Of a stretch of 10,582 nucleotides of DNA, positions 1 through 7,158 are shown one piece after another. The first letter of the stretch is position 1; every line of letters starts with the position of its first letter. The notes under the pieces were generated by a model that saw only the letters and a list, made by a program, of their open reading frames with translations, did no database searches and was not told the DNA's origin. This DNA comes from VFZS01 sp964353255. Its GTDB lineage: Bacteria; Acidobacteriota; Terriglobia; Bryobacterales; Bryobacteraceae. The position numbers and the translations under genes are program-made. Where the stretch lies: NCBI GenBank assembly GCA_964353255.1, contig CAYGVJ010000170.1:1-10582 (forward strand), read 5' to 3'.

Positions 1-383
1 AGAAACCGCTTGAAATGAGGTACTGCCAGGTCTTACGTACCCGGAGGAGCCCGTGTTGGCCCCTTCCTGGGCCGCTGGAGTCGCTCCGGATGGAACAAAT
101 GAGAGAAACGGCTCCAAGGGAGGCGGTTGGGTGTATACTGGACGCGGGCCAGGATGCCAAATCGGAAATCCTGGTTAAGGACCAATCATTCTATTAGTGA
201 ACGACCGACGAGATGAGGGAATGCGAAGCAATCTCAATCGAGATTCGCCGGGGCTGTTTTGGACAAGAGTGGGACTGATCATGCAGGAGGCAGTTGATGA
301 GGTTTCTTTCCCATCAGAGATCACGTAGAGTCTGCACTGAGATTTCAGCTACGGATCATCATTTGCACCAACAGGAGGTGCTT
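1..383. other. Gene-less stretch upstream of the ASH-domain gene
   Basis: No convincing coding region was seen on either strand. A short frame at 15-197 has no recognisable motif and no Shine-Dalgarno sequence. A TATACT hexamer lies at 134-139 but has no matching -35 box. A small palindrome GGCCC-6 nt-GGGCC lies at 58-73. The end of the stretch contains two Shine-Dalgarno-like AGGAGG sequences (285-290 and 373-378), both in register with starts for the next gene. Confidence 0.5.
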
Positions 384-830
384 GTGACACAACTTCGCAG
401 GTGCGGGCGCAGCCTCTGCAGTCTGTTGTTGGTGGGTGCGCTGCTCAGTGCACCCTGCCTCGGCAGGCCTGTTGGTCAATATAGTAACGCCGCCGACTGG
501 AGTAGCTCCGTCGACCCTCCTAATCTGGACTTCGGCAAGGTGACCATTGGAAACGCGACCACGCGCGAAATCAAACTCGTTAACCGAGGTGTCAGCCCCC
601 TGCATGTGGACCCGGCGTCGATTTCCAGCAAGGGCTTCTCTGTTGTGAAGCCGTGGGTAGGTCCTCTTGTCCTTGCGGGCCGCGAACAAACCACAATCTT
701 GGTTGCGTTTAACCCAGGCTCAAACGCGAAGTGCTCGGGACTCCTTAAGGCAACGGTGGTGGATACTGCCAAGACAGGAACGAGAACGATCACAATGCGG
801 TCGGCCGGAAAGACGAACAACATGCGCTAG
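384..830 (+). CDS. Secreted ASH-type (choice-of-anchor D) domain protein
   Basis: This is a 148-residue protein if started at GTG 384, which has AGGAGG at 373-378 five bases upstream. From that start the N-terminus is a textbook signal peptide: basic TQLRRCGR, then a hydrophobic stretch SLLLVGALLSAPCLG. The rest (about residues 45-145) reads as one ASPM-SPD2-Hydin-like immunoglobulin fold, with PPNLDFGKVTIGNATTREIK, then NRGVSPLHV, then VAFNPG. Such domains are generally structural or binding modules of exported proteins; the specific role is unknown. An in-frame ATG at 297 also has an ideal AGGAGG (285-290). It would add 29 residues with poor GC3 in front of the signal peptide, so I prefer GTG 384 but cannot exclude ATG 297. 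The gene stands alone and converges with the SBBP gene. Confidence 0.72.
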   Translation: MTQLRRCGRSLCSLLLVGALLSAPCLGRPVGQYSNAADWSSSVDPPNLDFGKVTIGNATTREIKLVNRGVSPLHVDPASISSKGFSVVKPWVGPLVLAGREQTTILVAFNPGSNAKCSGLLKATVVDTAKTGTRTITMRSAGKTNNMR

Positions 831-902
831 CCTCGATTGCCACGCGCCATCTGGAGGATCGGATCTAAAACGCGCATTGCTCGCGGTCGTTACTCTGCCA
901 GT

Positions 903-918
903 CCGGAGCAGACTCCGG
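903..918. terminator. Small hairpin between convergent genes
   Basis: Perfect 6-bp stem CCGGAG/CTCCGG with a 4-nt loop, lying 73 bp after the ASH-domain gene stop. There is no adjacent T-run on either strand, so a terminator role is only a guess from position. Confidence 0.25.
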
Positions 919-1010
919 TGCGGCCCTGTCCGTAGACAAAACTCCATCGGCACGCAGAATCAACAAGTTCCGCGTCTTGTGGCAATGATGTTAAGCGACG
1001 TTAAACGCTT

Positions 1011-1040
1011 GTTATAGCTTCGGGAGGCTACGATTGTCAA
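1011..1040 (-). promoter_or_regulatory. Sigma70-like promoter on the minus strand, pointing away from any recognised gene
   Basis: On the minus strand TTGACA (1035-1040) is followed after 18 bp by TATAAC (1011-1016). This is a perfect -35 box and a 5/6 match to the -10 box. It lies just past the stop codon of the SBBP gene and would transcribe toward lower coordinates, antisense to the ASH-domain gene. Around the -10 on the plus strand there are GTTA repeats in 10-bp phase (990-1014: GTTAAGCGAC, GTTAAACGCT, TGTTATAGCT), which might be an operator. No good coding frame starts downstream, so the product could be an antisense or small RNA, or the match may be chance. Confidence 0.4.
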
Positions 1041-1046
1041 GGAGTT

Positions 1047-3227
1047 CTAGTACTCTTTTTCCTGTCGCGGCGCCAGGACCAGGATGAAGCCGTCGGCGAG
1101 CCCGCCGCCGTGCGCGCCTTGCAGGGCGTTCCCGGTCACCGGCAGCGCTCGGTCCTGCGCGTAGCCGGCCAGGTAGATGACGCCGCCGCTGGACACCGCC
1201 AGTGAGTAGGCCACGTCGATCCCGCCGCCGCCGGCCAGCGTCGAGTACACCAAGGACCGGGCGGGTGGAGCGGCCAGGTCCAGCCGCGTGCAAAAGATAT
1301 CCACCCCGCCGCTGGCCACCTGCCGGAGAGCGTCCGGGGTCACTGGAAAGTTCGGGGAAAGAGTGTAGCCGGTGAGGTACACATTCCCCTGGGGGTCGGT
1401 GGCCAGGTCGTAGGCCACGTCGGTGGCGGAGCCGCCCAGGTAAGTCGAGTAGACCAGGCTGGCAGCGCCCCGGCCCGACGGGTCCAGCTTGGCCAGAAAG
1501 GCGTCTCCGCTGCCGCCGGGGGTGCGTTGGAAGGCGTTGGGAGTAACCGGGAAATCCGTCGAGAGGGTGTAGCCGGTGAGCAGAACTCCCCCGTCGGGCG
1601 CCAGGACGATGCGGCGCACCTCGTCGGGGCCGCTCCCGCCCAGGAAAGTCGAGTACACGATAGCGTCATAGCCCGGCCGGGTCAGGTCCAACTGGGTAAC
1701 GAAGATGTCCCCATTGCCCCGGTAGTTCGGCTGGAAGGCGCTGTCGGTGATGGGGAAGTAGTCCCCGGTGTACTTCTCGCCCGTCACGTAGATCATGCCC
1801 GAGGGCGTCACCGCGATGCTGCGGCAGAGCTCGATCCCGTCGCCGCCGAGGTAACTCGAGTAGACCAGGGCATTCGAGCCGCCCAAGCTGAAATCCAGCT
1901 TGGCTACGAACCCGTCCTGGATGCCCCAGAGGGCATTTTGCACCGGGCTCCCGGCGAGCGGGAAATCGCTGGATTTCGTCACCCCGGCAACGTAAATCGC
2001 TCCCGCAGCGTCGATGTCGATTCCGTAAGCGATGTCGCTGGCGGAGCCGCCCAGGTAGGTGCCATAGCACAAGTACAGGGGGTCCTCCAGGCCCGGGCTC
2101 AGCACCACCACAAAAGCGTCCTCCCCCGTGCTTCCACCGGGCTTGCTCTGCGGGCCCGTCCCGCCGACCGGGAAGTCTTGGGAGGCGGTGAAGCCGGTCA
2201 GGTAGACATTCCCGCCCGCGTCGAGGGTCATGCCGGTTGGCGTGTCCGAGCCGCTGCCGCCGAAGTAGGTGAAGTAAGCCAGCGAATCGGCGCCGGCGGC
2301 GGCCGGGTTCAGCTTGGCGACGAAGACGTCACGGTCACCGCCGATAGCCGCCTGGATGGCCTTCTCGGAAACCGCGAAGCCAGAGGAGGTGGTGTAGCCG
2401 GCCACATAGACCATGCCCGCGGCGTCCACTTTGACGCTGACGATCACATCCTCGGCCCCGGACCCCAGGAACGACGCGTAGACCAGCACGGGGTCAATCA
2501 CCAGCGGCAGCGAACGGTCATACTCGGCAAGTTCCAGGCCAACCACGTCCCGGCCCAGCCTCCGGTAGCCGCACTCCACCGTGCGGTAACCGGCCGGCTC
2601 GCGGGTCGGCTGGTAAGCCACAGGTCTCTTCTGCATCAGGCGATTTCCGCCGGCCTGGATTTCCAGGTTCCCTTCCGGGCCCAGGGAAAGCTGATCGGCG
2701 CCCCGAAACCGGATGCGTATGCGGCCGGGATCCGCGCCCGGGCGCAGGTGGAAGTCGTACTCGAAGTCGCTCCCGGCGCCGTAGAAGAGCAGGTCGATTC
2801 CAGGGTAGAGGCCCTGGTAGCGAACGCCCTTGTAGTGTGGCACGCCCGCGCGCCAGCGCTCTTTCCGGTTGCCCAGGAAGTAGCTGCTCTTCGAGGCCGC
2901 CGGATCTGCGCCCACGATGCGGGGCGACGAATTCGAGCCGGGCCAGGAGATGTCGAGGCTTGCCGGCGCTTGCCCAGGGAAGCGCAACCGAGCCCGGCGC
3001 GCCGAGAGATCGAGGCTCATCTGAGGGTTTCTGGCCGAGAAGCGCACGCCAGCGCTATGCTGGCCCTGGTTGGGCTCGAAGCGCAGGGGCAGCCGGGCGA
3101 GCAACTGCTCGGCTTTGGCGGGCGGCAGCTCACCGGGCGGGGCGGCGCCAGTCCATCCGGCCGCTGTGCCGGCCAGAGCCGCGCAAAGCGCGAAACCCCT
3201 GAGTCGAGCGAATGACCGCATACCCAT
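1047..3227 (-). CDS. Secreted SBBP-repeat seven-bladed beta-propeller protein
   Basis: 726 residues. A signal peptide (about 1-28, RSFARLRGFALCAALAGTAA) precedes an N-terminal domain (about 40-245) with the LRFEPNQGQ and KGVRYQGLYPGIDLLFYG motifs usual in front of SBBP repeats. Seven repeats follow, each opening with a VYSTYLGGS-like motif, at about residues 249, 317, 386, 455, 524, 592 and 659 (period 67-69). Each carries G-VY-TG-T near its middle and an F-KLD-like segment near its end. Seven repeats would close one seven-bladed propeller, and the protein stops right after the last blade with no anchor or sorting domain. Function is unknown; such proteins are exported or surface exposed. ATG 3227 and ATG 3221 are two codons apart, neither with a Shine-Dalgarno sequence, and the choice is open. 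The gene is divergent from the small membrane protein and looks monocistronic. Confidence 0.9.
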   Translation of the reverse strand: MGMRSFARLRGFALCAALAGTAAGWTGAAPPGELPPAKAEQLLARLPLRFEPNQGQHSAGVRFSARNPQMSLDLSARRARLRFPGQAPASLDISWPGSNSSPRIVGADPAASKSSYFLGNRKERWRAGVPHYKGVRYQGLYPGIDLLFYGAGSDFEYDFHLRPGADPGRIRIRFRGADQLSLGPEGNLEIQAGGNRLMQKRPVAYQPTREPAGYRTVECGYRRLGRDVVGLELAEYDRSLPLVIDPVLVYASFLGSGAEDVIVSVKVDAAGMVYVAGYTTSSGFAVSEKAIQAAIGGDRDVFVAKLNPAAAGADSLAYFTYFGGSGSDTPTGMTLDAGGNVYLTGFTASQDFPVGGTGPQSKPGGSTGEDAFVVVLSPGLEDPLYLCYGTYLGGSASDIAYGIDIDAAGAIYVAGVTKSSDFPLAGSPVQNALWGIQDGFVAKLDFSLGGSNALVYSSYLGGDGIELCRSIAVTPSGMIYVTGEKYTGDYFPITDSAFQPNYRGNGDIFVTQLDLTRPGYDAIVYSTFLGGSGPDEVRRIVLAPDGGVLLTGYTLSTDFPVTPNAFQRTPGGSGDAFLAKLDPSGRGAASLVYSTYLGGSATDVAYDLATDPQGNVYLTGYTLSPNFPVTPDALRQVASGGVDIFCTRLDLAAPPARSLVYSTLAGGGGIDVAYSLAVSSGGVIYLAGYAQDRALPVTGNALQGAHGGGLADGFILVLAPRQEKEY

Positions 3228-3257
3228 ATTCTAAGCTGGCCGCGGCGGGTTGCGGGG

Positions 3258-3263
3258 TATACT
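3258..3263 (+). promoter_or_regulatory. Putative -10 box TATACT close to a start codon
   Basis: TATACT lies 9 bp before the ATG at 3273, within GGTATACTCGGAGTGTTATG. If used, the mRNA leader would be only a few bases or absent, although a GGAG is present 5 nt before the ATG. No clear -35 box is visible. The same layout (GGTATA, then ATG) is seen before the gene at 8516. Confidence 0.4.
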
Positions 3264-3272
3264 CGGAGTGTT

Positions 3273-3464
3273 ATGGCCGAGGAGCCACAGCAGGAACCAC
3301 GCCTGGAGGGTGAGGATAAGGGCTGGCTGGATGGCGAGGAGAGGTTCTGGACTCGCCAGGGGCGCCGGCCGTGGGTTGCGAGAGCGATCTTCTGGTTCGT
3401 GGCCGGCGCCGCGCTGACCGCGGCTCTCAACCAGCTTGGCTGCTCAGGGTTCCTTCCGAGCTGA
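3273..3464 (+). CDS. Small single-span membrane protein, unknown function
   Basis: This is a 63-residue protein with an acidic, charged N-terminal half (residues 1-34, rich in E, D, R and Q) and one hydrophobic segment at about residues 35-55 (WVARAIFWFVAGAALTAAL). A short tail ends in CSGFLPS. The layout suggests a bitopic membrane protein with the charged part probably cytoplasmic. A GGAG sequence sits 5 nt before the ATG, and a TATACT lies just upstream. It is divergent from the SBBP gene and converges with the permease pair. I recognise no family. It is short, but the polar-then-membrane composition and the start signals support a real gene. Confidence 0.6.
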   Translation: MAEEPQQEPRLEGEDKGWLDGEERFWTRQGRRPWVARAIFWFVAGAALTAALNQLGCSGFLPS

Positions 3465-3475
3465 ATGCGCTGATG

Positions 3476-3494
3476 GCGCGGCCGTGAGCCGCGC
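3476..3494. terminator. GC-rich hairpin between convergent genes
   Basis: Perfect 7-bp stem GCGCGGC/GCCGCGC with a 5-nt loop, in the 38-bp gap between the end of the small membrane protein (3464) and the end of the downstream permease (3503). The position suits a bidirectional terminator, but there is no T-tract, so this is tentative. Confidence 0.4.
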
Positions 3495-3502
3495 GCGCTG
3501 CC

Positions 3503-4756
<1,254 letters not shown>

Positions 4757-4758
4757 GG

Positions 4759-6036
4759 TTACTCCGCTCTGAGCGCCGCCACCGGATCCAGCTTGGCGGC
4801 GCGCCGCGCCGGGTACCAGCCCGAGGCTATGCCTACTGTGCTGGAGACCGCCAAGGCCAGCAGCACGTAAGTCGAGGTGATCTTCAGACTAATCTCGAAG
4901 ATGCCCGCCAGGAGCCGCGTCAGTGCCGCCCCGGCCAGCACGCCCGCGGCGCCTCCAACAGCCGCCAGCAGCACCGCCTCCAGCAGGAACTGGAGCCGGA
5001 TGTCCGACATCCGCGCCCCCAGGGACTTGCGGATGCCAATCTCGTGGGTGCGCTCGGTGACACTAACCAGCATGATGTTCATGATCACGATGCCGCCCAC
5101 CAACAGCGACAGGCAGGTGACCGGAATGATTACTGCCGAAATCAACGCCAGTATCTGGTCAATGAACGAGCGAATAGCGTCCGGGGTCATGGTGTCAAAC
5201 CGGTCAGTTTCCCCGGGACGCGCCCGGAAGCGCGTGCGCAAGGCCCCCCGCGTGATATCCAGGGCCTCCTGGAGGCTGAGCCCGCTGCCCGCCCGAGCGC
5301 GTCCGAAGAAAACGATCGACTGCCCGGTGCCCCACAGCCGTGTGAACACGGAATGGGGGATGTAGACCGTGTTGTCCAGGCTGCGCCCGAAGGAGGACCC
5401 CAGCCGCTCCTGCACGCCGATGACGCGGAACTCCAGTCCCCGGATCCTCACTTTGCGCTCCAAGGCCGAAAACGCCGGGAACAGGCGAGCGCGGAGGTCC
5501 TCGCCGATCACCGCCGCGGCCTGCTTGGTGCGCTCCTCCTGCTCGGTGAAGAACCGGCCTTCCACCAGATTGATGTCGCGCATCTCGGGCAGCGAGGCGG
5601 CCACACCCAAAATGTTGGCGTCCTCAAAGGTCTGTTCCGCGTAGGTCACGTCCGCGGCGCGGTACTGGTACGGGCTGTAGTGGATCAGTTCGCCCGTCGT
5701 GGCCTCGAGGAACTTGAGATCATCACGACGGATGGGCTTGTTGCGCCGCAGATGGTCGAAAAACTCCTTGCGGCTGGTGATCCCGGCGATTTGCGCGACT
5801 GCGTACGTCTCGCTGCCGAAGACCTTCGCCGTGCTCTCCTCGGCGTAGACTCCCAGGCCCTCGATGGCCGCCCCCACGATGATCACGCTGGCCACCCCGA
5901 TGATGACGCCTAGCAGGGTCAGGAAACTGCGCAACTTGTGCGCCCGGATGGACTCCACCGCCAGCGCTAGGGCGGTAGTCAGGTTGTACCGGGAGCGCAC
6001 CAGCCAGGCACGCAGGTCTCCCGCACGCCGCGCCAT
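4759..6036 (-). CDS. MacB/FtsX-type ABC transporter permease (first of pair)
   Basis: 425 residues, paralogous to the next gene. A cytoplasmic N-terminus of about 36 residues precedes TM1 (about 37-58, RSFLTLLGVIIGVASVIIVG) and a periplasmic MacB-like core (about 60-295). Three further helices lie at about 297-319, 350-376 and 388-408. The coupling motif NIMLVSVTERTHEIGIRKSL is at 320-339, and the protein ends AAKLDPVAALRAE. There is no Walker A or B motif. AGGAG lies 3 nt before the ATG. It is the first gene of a two-gene operon, and the 5' side is the palindromic repeat region rather than a MacA or ATPase gene. Either the ATPase is encoded elsewhere or the operon was cut off by the repeats. 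The two proteins share the fold but differ through most of the periplasmic domain, as expected for a heterodimer. Confidence 0.93.
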   Translation of the reverse strand: MARRAGDLRAWLVRSRYNLTTALALAVESIRAHKLRSFLTLLGVIIGVASVIIVGAAIEGLGVYAEESTAKVFGSETYAVAQIAGITSRKEFFDHLRRNKPIRRDDLKFLEATTGELIHYSPYQYRAADVTYAEQTFEDANILGVAASLPEMRDINLVEGRFFTEQEERTKQAAAVIGEDLRARLFPAFSALERKVRIRGLEFRVIGVQERLGSSFGRSLDNTVYIPHSVFTRLWGTGQSIVFFGRARAGSGLSLQEALDITRGALRTRFRARPGETDRFDTMTPDAIRSFIDQILALISAVIIPVTCLSLLVGGIVIMNIMLVSVTERTHEIGIRKSLGARMSDIRLQFLLEAVLLAAVGGAAGVLAGAALTRLLAGIFEISLKITSTYVLLALAVSSTVGIASGWYPARRAAKLDPVAALRAE

Positions 6037-6074
6037 ACACTCCTATGATTCCAAACTCGGAGACCGGGATGCAG

Positions 6075-6362
6075 CTAGCGTCCTGTCCCGCGAACAGCTT
6101 TGCAATGGGAAATCGTGGGACAGGCCTTCAGCCCAATGTCATTTAGTTTTTGTGGGGCGGGCCTTCTGGCCTGCGAGCCGACCCCCTGGTCGGCTCCCGG
6201 CGGGGCCGGAAAACGCCGGCCAGGGGGCCGGCGGCGGCTCGGGGAGCCGCCCCACAGGGGGGCCGAGATGTGCGGTGGTGGGAAAACTAAATGACATTGG
6301 GCCTTCAGCCTGTCGGCCACGCAGGCTGCTATTGTCAAGGAACTCGCGGGACAGGACACTAG
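6075..6362. repeat. Outer palindromic element with 19-bp inverted ends, interrupted by a MITE
   Basis: The ends are imperfect inverted repeats, 18 of 19 matching: CTAGCGTCCTGTCCCGCGA (6075-6093) against the complement of 6344-6362. Inside the left half a second arm TCGTGGGACAGG (6113-6124) pairs 11/12 with 6082-6093. The MITE sits in the loop of a further palindrome, GACAGGC-CTTCA-GCCTGTC. With the MITE and one copy of its target duplication removed, the element would be 111 bp. It may be a REP-like or non-autonomous element; no transposase is present. Confidence 0.6.
6134..6299. mobile_element. MITE-like element, 17-bp TIRs, 11-bp target duplication
   Basis: This 166-bp element has perfect terminal inverted repeats CAATGTCATTTAGTTTT (6134-6150) and its complement (6283-6299). 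It is flanked by direct repeats GGCCTTCAGCC at 6123-6133 and 6300-6310. The inverted identity continues 3 bp outward, so the exact edge and duplication length (11, 9, 7 or 5) are ambiguous. The interior is very GC rich and folds: TGTGGGGCGG (6151-6160) pairs with 6247-6256, and a 9-bp stem GAGCCGACC/GGTCGGCTC lies at 6175-6196. It has no coding capacity. TIR ends reading -AAT with 10-13 bp duplications are, from memory, those of the IS4 group, so a non-autonomous IS4-like derivative is my inference. Confidence 0.75.
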
Positions 6363-6363
6363 T

Positions 6364-6396
6364 CTGACTTTCGCAGTTGGGCGTGGAGAAAGTCAG
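6364..6396. terminator. Hairpin downstream of the aminotransferase fragment
   Basis: Perfect 9-bp inverted repeat CTGACTTTC/GAAAGTCAG (6364-6372 and 6388-6396) with a 15-nt loop. It lies downstream, on the minus strand, of the C-terminal aminotransferase fragment and hicBA. There is no T-run. It may be a transcript end or part of the repeat cluster. Confidence 0.3.
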
Positions 6397-6470
6397 GGTA
6401 GTCACGCGCGACCGTGCCATCCACAGATCCAGCCGCGTGCCGCTGGCCCTGCGGTAAGGCGGGAAGCGTT

Positions 6471-6632
6471 TCACTCCCGCAGAAATCGCCCCAGCCGCTC
6501 CATGGCGGGTTCCAGGATCGAGCGCTCAGCGGCGTAGCAGATGCGGAGGGAGCCTTCGCCGCCGGCGCCGAAGGCCACGCCGGGGGCCAGGCCCGCTCCG
6601 GTCTCTTCGAGCAGGCGGCGGCAGAGGTCGAA
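6471..6632 (-). pseudogene. C-terminal fragment of the aminotransferase gene
   Basis: This segment encodes the last 53 residues of a class I/II aminotransferase, from FDLCRRLLEETGAGLAPG to the stop, including the GSLRICYA motif with the substrate-carboxylate arginine. It matches residues 338 to the end of the intact gene at 7159-8334. DNA identity is 139/142 over 6491-6632 against 7182-7323, and then the two 3' ends differ (ERLGRFLRE here, ERLAGFLRAR there). The N-terminal 337 codons are missing, and 14 bp separate the fragment from the hicA stop. No start of its own is evident. It is probably a dead remnant and may be the original 3' end of the gene. Confidence 0.9.
6491..6632. repeat. Direct repeat C, copy 1 (partner 7182-7323), bracketing hicBA
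   Basis: 142 bp matching 7182-7323 with three differences and no gaps (offset 691 bp). Two differences are silent and one changes Ala to Val. The identity ends sharply at 6632/7323 on one side and fades at the two stop-codon ends. The hicBA pair lies exactly between the copies. Confidence 0.93.
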
Positions 6633-6646
6633 CGGCTTGGATCGCG

Positions 6647-6871
6647 TCACCCGTCTGCCGATTCCCATTCGTCTGGGGTGATGCCAGCTTGCCTCAAGAT
6701 CCGAGCAAAGAGATCGACGCTGACATCCTGGCGACGGGGATTCGGAATCGTCAAGCGCAGCGTGCCCCGGACCATGAACGGGTGTTTGCCGCCGTGGAAG
6801 GGGCCCTCGAAACCCAGTGCGCGGAGTATCCGCACGAGATCCCTCCAACTGAGCGGCCGCAGCCTAGCCAT
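6647..6871 (-). CDS. hicA: HicA family mRNA interferase toxin
   Basis: A 74-residue protein with the usual HicA pattern. The N-terminal helix is LSWRDLVRILRALGFE, the loop is GPFHGGKHPFMVRG with the conserved catalytic-type histidine at about residue 30, then LTIPNPRRQDVSVDLFARILRQAGITPDEWE. HicA proteins are small dsRBD-fold ribonucleases that cleave mRNA and are held inactive by HicB. The length is normal for the family. The start ATG overlaps the hicB stop by 8 bp, indicating translational coupling with antitoxin first, the reverse of the E. coli hicAB order. The gene ends 14 bp before the C-terminal aminotransferase fragment. No frameshift is seen and all expected motifs are present, so it is probably functional. 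Confidence 0.92.
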   Translation of the reverse strand: MARLRPLSWRDLVRILRALGFEGPFHGGKHPFMVRGTLRLTIPNPRRQDVSVDLFARILRQAGITPDEWESADG

Positions 6872-7118
6872 GAACGGAAGATGGCTCTACCGCAGCAATC
6901 GCAATCCCGTTCAACTCCGGTATGGGCAAGCCCTTCTGCAAGCTCAGTATTAGCCAGCCCTCCAGGGTCTCAAGAAGATTCTGACGGCATTCCTCCAAGG
7001 TCTTGCCTGTGGCCCAGACCCCCTGGATGCCCGGGATCTCCCCGTAGAACGGTTCCGGATCGTTGATGGTCTCGTAAGAGGCCCTGCGCATGGCCGCGCC
7101 GAGGTATTCGGAGATCAT
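6864..7118 (-). CDS. hicB: HicB family antitoxin (short form)
   Basis: 84 residues from ATG 7118. The body (about residues 14-75) is the partial-RNase-H HicB fold: YETINDPEPFYGEIPGIQGV, WATGKTLEECRQNLLETLEG, then LQKGLPIPEL. HicB neutralises HicA by direct binding. This one ends without the C-terminal ribbon-helix-helix or HTH DNA-binding domain found in longer HicB proteins, so autoregulation by this protein alone is doubtful. Earlier in-frame starts would extend into the gap, but ATG 7118 best matches family length; only a weak AGAGA lies 8-9 nt before it. The gene begins 40 bp after the aminotransferase stop on the same strand and could be read through from it. The 8-bp overlap with hicA supports a two-gene unit. 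Confidence 0.9.
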   Translation of the reverse strand: MISEYLGAAMRRASYETINDPEPFYGEIPGIQGVWATGKTLEECRQNLLETLEGWLILSLQKGLPIPELNGIAIAAVEPSSVHG

Positions 7119-7158
7119 GGCTAATTCTCTTTTACCACGGTGGCAGAGCAATCGCCAC

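Noticed and set aside
15..197. 60-codon open frame at the window start
   Set aside because: No Shine-Dalgarno sequence, no domain, mixed composition and no conserved features.
667..1017. 116-codon frame overlapping the end of the ASH-domain gene
   Set aside because: Most of it is the shifted frame of the ASH gene, with no recognisable motif and no start signal.
1527..3215. Long open frame of 562 codons on the plus strand opposite the SBBP gene
   Set aside because: The translation is low-complexity antisense of a high-GC gene with no domain, signal or start signal. The minus-strand SBBP protein in the same place has clear repeats and a signal peptide.
5044..5913. Open frame of 289 codons opposite the first permease
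   Set aside because: Antisense shadow. The opposite strand has unmistakable FtsX/MacB motifs and membrane helices.
6134..6299. CRISPR or tRNA-like structure in the palindromic region
   Set aside because: The hairpins are explained by the MITE terminal repeats and internal stems. There are no regularly spaced repeats and no cloverleaf with T-loop consensus.
6363..6470. Possible tail of another protein on the minus strand (reading DYPDFLHAQLRKSD before a stop at about 6363)
   Set aside because: It is protein-like but only about 36 codons with no start. It matches no family I recognise, so it may be a decayed gene end or chance.
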